Positions 22,801 through 34,800 of a stretch of 64,000 nucleotides of DNA are shown here, piece after piece. The position numbers and the translations under genes were made by a program. The DNA is from Heligmosomoides polygyrus polygyrus (lineage: Eukaryota; Nematoda; Chromadorea; Rhabditida; Heligmosomidae), in contig OX377202.1 of the NCBI GenBank assembly GCA_947396885.1, positions 63,584,643 to 63,648,642 on the forward strand, written 5' to 3'. How positions within the stretch are numbered: the first letter of the stretch is position 1; each line of letters starts with the position of its first letter. The notes beneath the pieces are model-generated. The model saw only the letters and a list, made by a program, of their open reading frames with translations. It was not told the origin of the DNA and did not search any database.

Positions 22801-25800
22801 AGGCATTTGACTCCGTCGAAACTGAAGCGGTCATCGACGCCCTGCTCACTCAGGGTGTTCCTACTCAGTACATCAGAGTCCTTCGAGAACTGTACAGTGG
22901 ATTCACGACCAAGATCTCACCATTCTACAACGACGTCCTCGTCGACGTAAAAAGAGGGGCTCGGCAGGGGGATACCATATCCCCGAAGCTCTTCAGCGCC
23001 ACCCTCGAAAAGGTCATGCGCGAACTAGAATGGGAAGACATGGGAGTGAAAAGCGACGGCCGGCAACTACATCATCTTCGCTTCGCTGACGACATCGTGC
23101 TCATAACACCGAGCATCAGCCAGGCGGAGCGAATGTTGGGCGACTTCGATCGTGTATGTGGGAACGTTGGACTGCAGCTGAATCTTACGNNNNNNNNNNN
23201 NNNNNNNNNNNNNNNNNNNNNNNNNNNNNNNNNNNNNNNNNNNNNNNNNNNNNNNNNNNNNNNNNNNNNNNNNNNNNNNNNNNNNNNNNNNNNNNNNNNN
23301 NNNNNNNNNNNNNNNNNNNNNNNNNNNNNNNNNNNNNNNNNNNNNNNNNNNNNNNNNNNNNNNNNNNNNNNNNNNNNNNNNNNNNNNNNTAACACCCTTA
23401 TATTTTAACAGCCAACATATAGTGTCACAATTGAAAGGGTTTACGTGAACCTTTACATGTGCGTCCTCATGTTAGCGGTTCATGACACTCCTAAGTGCAC
23501 TAGATCCCGTGATCACGGTCAATTTTCACACTACGTTAGGTGACGAATTTCTTGGCCACTAATGGTCATCTAGCAAGGGGTGGCAGCCTTTCCCGTTGGA
23601 TTCTATGAATATCTCAAGAAGACGGAAAGTCAAAAAGCTAGGCAGCCTTCCTAAGCGTCCTACTAAGAATTTTTGTGGCGTGATTAAAAATAAAATTACG
23701 TCTTACAACTCCAGGGGATTGGAGGAAGGTAGAACATAGGAGCCACCAAGTTGGCAACTTCATTTGAATCAATAGAGGGTGAAGGCTATGTAAAGAGCGG
23801 AGTGAATCAATAAATTTAAGGGATATGCTAAGGGATATCGCGTGGTCAAATTAATTGCGTATTTATTTGAGTTGCGGTGAGCAATCGATGATCAATTCAC
23901 TGTCTACACTTTCCTGGGCCATCTGGTGCTATCTGATTTATAAATCCATCTGATGCATACATCAGATGGATAGAAGGCTTGGGTGATCTGGGCGGGGCAC
24001 GAATCTTGAAGGAATCCGGGGTATACTCGAGAGCCAGCGTCTTTTCAGACTAGCATAATATTCCTACGTTCTCCTTGTAATGAAAAGGTTGGTCCTCAAC
24101 TAAATGAAACAAAATTTAATAGCTACTAAATTTAACTTTTTATCTCTTAGATAGAAAACATAAATAACTTTAGAAGATTATCAACTTTAAAAATCTGCCC
24201 TTTCAGGAGTTTCAGGGAGGTTCGTTTTCCTCACTCACGGCTCTCTACTCTTCTAAAGAAACTTTAAGCTTTTGAGATCAAATGAAACGTTTTCCTATTT
24301 GAAACAAGCTTCTTAATTCTCAACTGCAGATTCTCCGAGATGGTTGGAATAATTTATTGCTCAAGGAAATTTTGGTATATCTTTCTTTATTTTGTAGTTC
24401 GGCTGTCCGAATGAGTGTAATAATTGCAGAAAATTTTTATTTCCTGAAAAAAAAAATAAAAAATAAAATTTCATTGCAAACCGCAAAAAGGCAGCAATCA
24501 TTTAGTGCATTAAAATACGAGATCGTTCCACACAGTGTAAGAATTCGCCGCGATCTTTATTTGATTGAGGGTGTAAATGCTGCTTACATGAGGTATCAAA
24601 GTGATGATATGTATGCTCTTTACGATTGTTTATTGAATCGTTAACAGGAGCGAAACTCCATACAGACAGAAATTTTGCCATCGAGTGAAAGTCGCGTACG
24701 AGGGCATGGCGCAGTCCCTTCTTTCAGCACTAAAAAACGCCTTGTGGTTCTTGGAAATAAGTTTTAAACCTTTTCTTCAAACATGATAATTTTATATAAA
24801 CTTTAGACAATGTGTTCACTTATTGGGTAGGTGAATTAAAACGGTCCAAGGCTTGTTTAAGGCTGTTTTAGACAGAGGCTTGTGTTCCAACTAAAAAAAA
24901 AAAACTGTTGTGCTAGGACATTTTAATTTAAATGTGACAGATCAAATCCGACGTTATTTTTGAAGTAACTTAATAAACGAGAAGTGTAGATGTTCCCCGG
25001 CGTTAAGATAGGATTGAAGTTGACTTCAAAGGCGGAGGATGAACGTCGAATGGCTCCCAAGAGATCGATCAGTGTTGTTTCATTGCTCCACTGGAGTAGC
25101 ACACCGCCATTGGATATGGAACCCAGGTGCGAACCAAATAGGGGTCGCCGGTGACCCGCCGCCGAGCGCTGGGCTCAGGTCGAGTCCGACTTCCAGCCTC
25201 GTAGTTCGACTGGGCGCCAAAAGGGTGAAATATCGACCAACTCGGAATTGAGTGAGATTATAGTGCTGGAAAGCTGTTGATGCCGCCAACATCAATAGCT
25301 TAACGAATTTCTCAGATAGAAGCAACCCGAAGAACAAATCAAAGAAAACGAGAAAAATTCGCGAAATTGTGCCTCTGCCATCGGTTCAAAATTAATAGTT
25401 CGGACAAAGCTAACGTTGCGCATTTGTAGTTTTTAAAACCTGAGTAAGGATGCTATCGTATGGAAAAAGAAGAACCAACTTTTGTGCCATAACAAAGTTG
25501 CTATAACCCATTTAACATGTAGAAATCGCTTGCTGCTAACGAAAAATGACGTACTTATGGATAAATAAATACGTTAGTTTTATAGTTCTAAGAATCTGCC
25601 TGCTATATCTGGAAAGAGCGTTCCTCAGTGAATTCAAAAACATCAAATCTGCCTATGTAAAGGAGCGCAGGTTGATTTAATGACACGTAAAGTGGGATGT
25701 TCCTCGATTTTGGGTTAATAGAGCAGTGATTTCAAAATTAATAATATTAGGTGCCGTTCGAGGTCGTAAGAATGAGCACGACAAGCAGAGTTCAGAGCCG

Positions 25801-28800
25801 TTGAGAAAAGTAAAAAATTCCGGACTTTACTGAGTCTGGTTGATGGAATAAAGCAGAATTCCAACAAATAAATCTGAAGCAAGTTATAGCAATGCGACGC
25901 TCTGCGACGGATTAGTCTGTCGCAAAGCGCCTTTCTTTCAAAGAATTTGAGCGGAATTGTATGTACGGCTCGATTTTGCCACCCAATAGAAGGGTTAGTG
26001 CGCCAGCTGTCAGCAGCGCTATGGTGAAAATCGTCATAACCAGGCCAAATTTTGAAGAAGGCAAAATCTGGAAAGATTTTTGAACTGTAGTCAACGAGAC
26101 GAATCCACTGGAGTATTTGGTTTCGCAGACATTCCACTGGCAACGATTACGACGTCGGCGACGCTCTGGAGAACATAAGGCATTCGAATCGCCTCCACAA
26201 TATCTCGTAAAAGTAGAGTGCACGGCGCGTCGCGTGTAGTTCTTAACTAATACCGTCTTTTACCCATTACTCCACCTTCTGCTTGATGTAGTCATGTAAC
26301 GAAGATCTGGTCATAGAAGGGGTAATTTGCTACGGTTGTCCAAAATTTGTAGTGTTTGTTAGATTAATCGAAAAACAAATAAATAAATAGATTAAAACAA
26401 AATGCTCGCGATCACTATTAACTTGTCGCTCTATAGTATGCCTTGCTCAGGAGGCGCTTCCTGTCAAATACGCTGACAGTTGGTTTTGGATCCGTGCACG
26501 TAAATGCCCTTTGGGCGCAATTAGTGGAGACGTCGCTCGCTAATGAGTATCCCCTGGCTATTTCGAAAAAATAGCGGTCAAAAGTGAAATAGAGTAAAAT
26601 AACTTTATGGCATTGGGTTGATCTCGTCGAGGCGATCACGTCGGTAGGTGAATTTTTCAAAAAAGATGAAGACCAAGACGACTACAGCAAAAGAACAAAA
26701 ATTACGCGGAAAACGCGGCTACCGCGCTCTTTTTCCAATCCTTATGGTGGGTATTGTATGTGGGAACGTTGGACTGCAGCTGAATCTTACGAAGACAATC
26801 TTCATGAGGAACGGACAAGTTTCTGATGCCCCATTCTCGCTCAATGGAACGAACATCCCCGAATGCTCCATCTACGTCTATCTGGGTCGCGAAGTCAATA
26901 TGGCCAGCGCCGGAGCTGAGCAGGAAGAAACGAGCGGCTTGGGGAGCTTTCAAGAGCGTCAAGAAGTCGCGAAGAAGACGAAGAACGTCGGACTCCGTGC
27001 CCTCCTATTCGACTCCACTGTTCTTCCTGCCCTGACATACGCCTCAGAGACCTGGGCCATACGAAAGCAGGACGAACACGCGATCAGCGTTGCGCAGCGT
27101 GGAATCGAGAGGACGATGCTCGGAGTGACACGACTCACGCAAGTGAGAGAAGGCCTCCGCAGTTCCGCGCTTCGCCGACGTTCGAAGATCAGAGACGCTG
27201 TCGCGTGGGCCAAGTTGACGAAAATTAGGTGGGCAGGCCACGTAATGCGCTTCGCAGACACCCGCTGGACGTGAGCCGTCACCGACTGGATTCCGCGGGA
27301 TGTCAAGAGAACACCAGGACGCCCACCAACGCGTTGGTCGGACTTCTTCGTGAAAGCCCTGAACGACCGCTATGACGCTCTTCGTGCTCCTCGAGCGAGG
27401 AGGATCCATTGAAGCACTCTGGCACGCGACAGGGACGAATGGAGACGCTGCTGGCGCCCGCTCGAGCAAGTCGATGATCAACGGGACGACAGGTGATATA
27501 GGTGATACAGTCGCTGAGAATTAAACAAACAGCGCCGGTTGTGTAAAAGCGTAGAGCATTCTCGCCCGGCCGGCAGGAGGTGCGGGTTTGAGCTCCGCCT
27601 GGTGCTAATGTTTTGATCCTTTTAGTGTTGGTGTGGCACTGTTCAAGGACCCTGCCAGCCTAGCCATCATCTGTAGTGCAACAAAGAAATGGAACAAATT
27701 CACTGTTCAGTAGTGGGTGAAGCGTACCGCTATGCATTGTATAGCCTTTAAAAACCACAAGGAAAGCCGTATTATCAACTTCGTTATCGTTTTCATTAGC
27801 GTTTGTCCCGCTTGATGTCGAGGCCACTCTTCCATTTGGTGACGTCATGTCTCCCGATCAAACGCTGGATCGGGATCAACACCAGCTATTTTTAACTCCA
27901 TATGCAACGTACTTAGCCAACGTTGCTACGGGCCTCCTCTGAGCCGTTTCCAGGGACTTCAGGATTGAGGCCGAACTTGCGGACTGCGTCGACAGCGCGA
28001 AGGACGTGGCCGTGCGAGCTTCCTGCAGCTTGTCGACTATCGGGCGACACCGAACCTGGTGTCATTACGAACGCAGTCCAGTCGCGTTACTCCGGCCGTC
28101 CCCCTTAGCATCTTCGTCTCCATTACACTGAGGCGGCTTTCAATTTCCCTCGTCACGGGCCAGCACTCATTGTCAGCAGCGTACTTCGCTACTGAACGGA
28201 CGACATTCCATACACCTTTGATTTGAGAGGCACAGGTATTGCCTTGTCCCGGAGCACCCCAGTCAACGAGCGCCATTTGGACCAGACTGCACTCACGCGA
28301 GCGTTCACCTCCAACTTTAGGCTTTAAAGGGAAGCTCTATGATACCAGGCTCTCCAATAATTTCTGTCCGAAAATTTTCAAAATTGTATAATTTTTCTAA
28401 GAAGTGTTATAATATCAGGCAAGTGTAAAAACCTTCAGAAGGTTCTCCAGAGTTCCACGCGAGGGGTATGTAAAGCGTAGTCGCCGCGTCTAGCTACCAG
28501 TACAAGCTAAAATGGACCAAGGTCGAATTCGTACGTTCGTGTACTACGAGTGGCTGCTGGGCAACGACACGGGCACCGCGATCGCTAACATCTGCAGAGC
28601 GTGCAAGGAGGATGCAGTGTCTCAACGCACAGTAAGGCGCTGGCTCAATCGTGTCGAGAGCGGTGACACGAGCCTCGAGGACAGGGAACACGCGTTGAAG
28701 ATCATGCTCTGCTGCTGGTGGGAGGCCAAGGGCATGCTGTACTTCGAGCTGCTCCCGCAAGGCAGGACGGTCACCGCCTTCATCTACACCGATCAGCTCG

Positions 28801-31800
28801 AGAAACTAGCCGCCGCCATCCGAGAAAAGCGTCCCCGACGGGCCTCGGTCCACCTGCAGCACGACAACGCGCGCCCCACGTGGCGAAGGAGACCCAGAAG
28901 AAGCTGGCGACGCTCGGCTGGGAGACGGTTGCCCATCCGCCGTATTCCTCGGACCTCGCCCCCTCCGACTACCACTTGTTCCGCCCGCTGAAGCACCATT
29001 TGGCCGGAAGAAAATTCACCAACTACGACAACCTCAAATCCGACATCGCGGACTTCTTCGAGTCGCAGCCCCTGGAGTTCTGGGCGAAGGGCATCGGCGA
29101 CCTGCCCAATCGATGGGCCACTATTGTGTATAACTGTGGTGATTATATTGTTGGCTAGACTTGTTTTTCAATAAAGATGAAAAAATAAAAATGGTGAAAT
29201 TTTCGGACAAGAATTATTGGAAAGCCTGGTACTATGAATGAAGCGAGGACCCACCTGTGAACAGGGGAGAGTAGGAAGGAAAATGTGCTAGCGTTTCTGA
29301 GGCCCGTCCCGCAATCTGGGTATCTAGCCACCGCTTCCCTAGATGAGGCAAAGCTTTTAGTGAAAACTAAACTGTAACTACTGTTTTACACACAGAAAGA
29401 TTTCTCAATCTCGTAACTCAGCAACTCTGGAAAGGCCAAAATAACAGGTTGCTTAAGATTACTTCTGAGGAACCCAGAACCACACAGAGAGAGATTGTTA
29501 TAGTATAGAAATTGTTCGCCCTCCGCAATTGAGTAAAAACGCCTCCCGCTTTTTGTATAAAAATAGTGAAAATCAGTTAACACAGAGCAATGTGAGACAA
29601 TTTATGCTGAATGTTGTTCTACATGCGGAAAAGCGGACAATTTTTTATCGTCTTTGAAAGATTGAGATTTGAACAGATGAGGAATAGAATTCCGTCAGAG
29701 GTGCTGCCTCGTCGCCTGCAAAGCTTTTAATGAAGCTAAACTGTACCTTTACGAACAAGGCATGCGATTTATAACAGCTTAAGCTAACAACTAGCGACTA
29801 AGTGTCAGTCCAGGAAGGATAGTACTCTCCGCCATGATCTCTAAAACATGGACAAATGATGCTTCAGATTATATCGAGTTTGATTCATTAGTGCCGCTTT
29901 TAAGCTTTGTCGCCGTATTCCTGTGCCGTCCTGTAGAAAAAGCACTCAGTAAGTGGGAGCATCTTCAGGATATGGTTTTGGAAGATTGGGTCCTTACTGT
30001 TTTAGCTAGGAGGTTCGCTGTTTCATCACAGGGGCTCATTCGCTTTTCCGAAAGGTTCGCAATTGTGAACACGCCATGTGAGCAGGATTGACGTTGTGCG
30101 TTGACGTAAAGTGCGCTCGTATCTATCCTGACCAGGCGCGCAGGCAACAGGAGGGAGTACTCCGCCGCCACAGCCGGAGAAAGCCTACTGAAGGTGAAGA
30201 TGTGGCAACGTTAGCGGCGATCATTGTCTATATCCAGAATCTAAGTCCATTGTTCTCTACGGCAACAATAAACAGCAGAGTGGATCCAACATGGCTTCGA
30301 GTACACTCCCTATCGCTGTTCTTCGTTCAAGGACTATTATTGACTGCTCTGACCACGTGTTGACGCCTTCGACGTTGCGAACTCAGAGATGACTATCGAA
30401 ACACTATATTGCGAGTCAACAGCGTATTTCAGTTTCAGGAATTCCGGGTCTGCAGTCGCTGCTTCCGACGGCCTCGCCATACTCGTTCGCCTTCGGTACG
30501 AATCCAGCCACTACTTTCATCCCGTCAACAATAGGTGCAGGTGACACAATATTTTAGTGCTCTTACACAGTGCTGCTTTGATTCTCGCATTGCTTGGGGC
30601 TACACTGCGGTGCAGGTTCAGGTTCCTCCAATATCATCTTTCAATACTTCGAAGTAGATGGCCGGCTGACGATGAGTTTTACTTTTCCTTATCGGCGGTC
30701 GCTTACTCGGACTGGTCTGCCACAGAATCGCTTCCATTTTACCACAGCATCCTGACCCTCATTTCATTCAACGAACAGTCATGAAACTTCAACAGGCGAA
30801 GCGCGGGCCTTTTCCCATGTCTCCAAAGGAGTAGCAAATGAAATGAAGATAAAAGGGAAGAGAAAAACTTTAACCAACGAACTTCCCCATATGTTTCGTA
30901 GCGTTACTGATCAAGGGTGAATGACTCGTAAATCATTTCGGGTGCGCCACGCATTCTACATACTTCTATGGCACGTCGCAGAGGCGACAGGGATGCCTAT
31001 CTTGTGGATAACCGGTGGACATATCAACCTTTAATCTTTTTTATACAAGTCTGGTACCAACTCCCCGACACCGGAGGGAAGGAAGGCTTGGTTTGCCTGT
31101 GACCCGAGCCAGGAACATCGCAGACAGCTTGCGACTGCGCCCATCGTGATGATTAGAACATTTAACAGAGTAGAAATGACTTTTGCAGGCGTTCACATAT
31201 GTTCTTTTCCGCTGCATGGCGGTTCAAAGCTCACAGTTTGTGTGAATCAAATACTTCCATAATGCTAAGGTGCTTGTAAAGAGCGGAAGGCAGTTCTAGG
31301 TATTGTTGTGGCTGTTGTCCATAATCTTCTTCTGTGAAAGCCAACCATGCTCCCGAAATACCTTTTTGTCACTGCCTCAGCATTTAGCTGGTGTTTCGAG
31401 AGTGCTGTGCCTGAGTGCAGATCTTGGAGATGGACTTGGCACTAAATGGACCGTACCCTTTCAACTTCTCTCCTCCACCGCGGGGTTGCTGCAGAGCGCT
31501 GCAATTGTGACTACCAAATAAAACAGATCTTGAAGCGCACGCTTCGGCATTTCCACATCCCAGTGGCACAGCTAAGTAGTCTAGCCGTCTGATAGGCTTA
31601 CTCCACATTGCCTGATGGTCCGACTGGTGTGCACCAGCGATGAGGCCCGCCTTCTTCGTAGACCTCAGTCCAAGTGAAGCACAAGAATGCAGTGCCTGCT
31701 AGGAGTAAACCGGCGCTAGGTTTGAAATGCAGACCAGCGCTCGCTGTCGCTGAATTCATCGCTTGCAGATGCCGCTACGCTCTCCCAGTACCTGCCAACG

Positions 31801-34800
31801 CTGAGTGCGCTTGGCGGCGCTGTCGGCGGACTGACGCCCTCGACCCTCACCTCCCTCCGATTCCCCGTCAACATCCTCAGCATCACGTCCGTGGTTCTTG
31901 TTTCGAATTTGGACGAAAACGTGAGTTCTCTCTTCATGCTCACAGCATCACCCTGCTCGATATCGATTTCTTTCAGAAGGTATCGCCCGATGCGCTTTTC
32001 ACGCTTTTTGGTGAGTCTGTGGATTACTTTAATTCTCTTTAACAATCACGTCCATCTGACAAAAAACTCCTAATGAAGCAGCATTCTGATCGACGTCCGC
32101 AATTGCGTTGCCCAGTCGTTTTCGATGGCCGGAGAAATGCCCTTCAGCATTAATTCAAACACCACGGCTGAGGAATTTCGGCAAACTCTGAACCCATGCC
32201 AATTTCAGGTGTCTATGGAGATGTAGTTCGTGTGAAGATTCTTTATAACAAAAAAGATAATGCCTTAATACAGTATTCCGAGCCTCAGCAAGCGCAATTA
32301 GGTGGGTTTCTTGGATTGGAAGGAATTTCAAGTCCTGCTAGGAAGCGGAATAGAACGACGTGATTTCAGCCATGCAGCACCTTGACAAGATTCGATGGCA
32401 TGATCGTGTGATTCGAGTGGCTCCATCTAAGCACAACAATGTGCAGTTGCCAAAAGAGGGTTCGTCTTATATGTGTACAATGCCCACTATGGGACCGTGG
32501 TTCATTTGTACTTTGTAAAGCTTTTTGCGTCTCTTCGCTCTCACCATCAGACATTAGACTCATGGTTAGTAGGTCGCTCCGCCCCCTTCGTTACCACGTG
32601 ATCGACTGAGAGCTCCGAGATGTTATGCTGCGTCCGTAATTTTGTGAAGTGATTAGAGGTTTTGCCCGCCACGAAATTTTATTTTCGTCAGGCTTTTTGA
32701 GGAAGCGTTTAAATGCCTTCAGAGTGTTATCAGAACTGCGGTAGGCAAGAAGGCTGCGAGTGCCGTTTCCGTCCGTTTCGATCTTTTATCGTTGCCACCC
32801 AGCCTAACAAAATAACGCTGACGCGGGGTCTGATCTCAACTGAGCTGCTAGTTGATCCATGCCCTAGAAATTCGACCTGCCCTCTTGTTGGATACCACCC
32901 TAGGTGCCGCTGCTCCGCTTTCCTCCCTACGCACGTCGGTGTCCTCTTCGTCCATAGCCGTCATTCTTCTCACAGAATGGCCATCTTATCGCTTTTGCCC
33001 AAACTCGTGTTCCAGAAAATCGAAGTACGCCACCTTTTCTATCTGTCGTTACTCGATAACACAGTCTGGTTTTGAGGTTGTTGGCTCCACTTCGGAAAAT
33101 TACTCTCTCTCTCTCTCTTGGCGTGTGTTCCGTTTTGCCTATAAACTGAGTCTTCTACCGCTTTTCTACGATTTTTACATCAGCCGTCGACGTTGAAGTT
33201 GTGCTCGACCATCTCTTTTCATGATATCGTTCTTATCCAATGCGATATCGTGTGGACGACGAACATTGACTAGAAATTCGCAGTTAGACGATACGGTAAG
33301 GGGCAGTGAAACAACTGGGTGCTTGTTCCTCACAAGAATTGTGGTACAGTGATTCTTCTTCAGGTTCATTCATAATTGGATTTTAGTTTTAAGGTTGTCT
33401 GCGATAAGGCATTCTTTAGGAAAAATCAATCTTCCTTGTTCACTAACTCGAATGTTGACATTATCTAGTTAGGATCTGAGTTGGTTGAGCGGGTAAAGTT
33501 CACGCGTTTGGCAGCCCTTTAGAGAGTAACAGCGACTTTGGTGAATTTCATAGTATGGAAAGGGGTGCTTTTTAGCTGTCCTACATAGAAAACGGTGATC
33601 GCGACCTTGCTCGATTTCTCAGGCCTGACTCACTTGATGTGTGCCACCGCACATCTACTGGCGCAGATCATGGGCGCTCCTGGTCCCACGAAGGTAGCAA
33701 TCTTCGCCACAGAGGCCCGCAACGGTAGCGCACTTTCGGACTCCCGCCAGAGCGTGTCGCCTGAAAGCGGCAGGCGAACGTTGACCAAAGCCAAGTCTCG
33801 TCCCTGTCCGTCATCGTCACTCGTGGCGATGACTAAGCGCAGGTTCTTGAGGTTCCTCTCTCATCACCGTTCGACACCGCGGCGATGTGCTATGCTCCGG
33901 AGGCGTTGAAACAATGTTCTGTTCCTCCCTAAATCTCGACCGTAGTGTGTTAATGTTTTCTGTGCCGAACGAGATTGTGGTTCAAGACCCTAGATTAGCA
34001 ACTTACCCGATCGAACGCCTTCCACAGTCTAAGACATCGTTCTAGGTACGAAACGATAAACTCCAACGATGAGGAACAAACTCGCCCGCTGATCCACAGC
34101 TTTCGCAGAGTCGTCGCTACCTCTGTTGTCAGTTGCCGAGTGGTGACTGAGACATACTGTGTCTTTTGGAACTGACTGTACCGAGTGTACCACTGTCGTT
34201 CTTAAGGACATGTCACTACCGGTCGTTTCTTAGCTCACAGTGCAAAAGGAATGGCGAATAGTCAGGAGCGAGACTCATTTCGATTATTAAGTTCTGGATT
34301 TTTTGCAGAAATTCGGAACGCTTCAAGCGCTTCTGCAGACGAGATGTTGGTCTCATATGTCAGAATTGTGCACTTCTCGTCAAAGTCGGCACCACCATAG
34401 CCCGGTACCCTTCCAGTTTTCCAATGCATATTTGGTTGCATGTCCCACATTCAAGTTGATAGGCTACACCAACCTTGGCACAGTCTCTCAACTTATTGTA
34501 GGGACATACATCCCAGCTCCCTGATATGCACACCCTGTAGTAGGACCTATTTCGGACTAGTTACCGCTTGATGTTGGCATTCGGGATGTTAACAAGCACA
34601 ACATTATTATCTAGCTGACCCCGAGCTATGCTCCTTTGTATGGCAGAAGTGACGCTACCAGAAATAAGGGGAAGGAAAGAGGGTACCCTGTCTCGGCGTG
34701 CTAGTTTATGCTGCACAGAACGGAGTCCTCTGCGGTGTTACCGAGCTTAGGTACCCATTTGTCTTCCCTCCATTTCTGATAGCGTCACCTGTGCCATACA

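Larger units (their letters stand above)
20010..23189 (+). mobile_element. RTE-like non-LTR retrotransposon, copy 1 (APE-RT type)
   Basis: A 5' untranslated region (about 20010-20490, with a perfect 8-bp hairpin at 20040-20059) is followed by an AP-type endonuclease and a reverse transcriptase. It is interrupted by about 535 bp of unrelated sequence (21228-21761) and cut at its 3' side by the 200-N gap. It lies inside the 13.2-kb PTB intron, on the same strand as the host gene. Confidence 0.88.

Noticed and set aside
24357..24644. 95-codon frame in AT-rich sequence
   Set aside because: Lies in the AT-rich repeat family D; the frame includes lysine-rich low-complexity from A runs and is not kept in the other copies.
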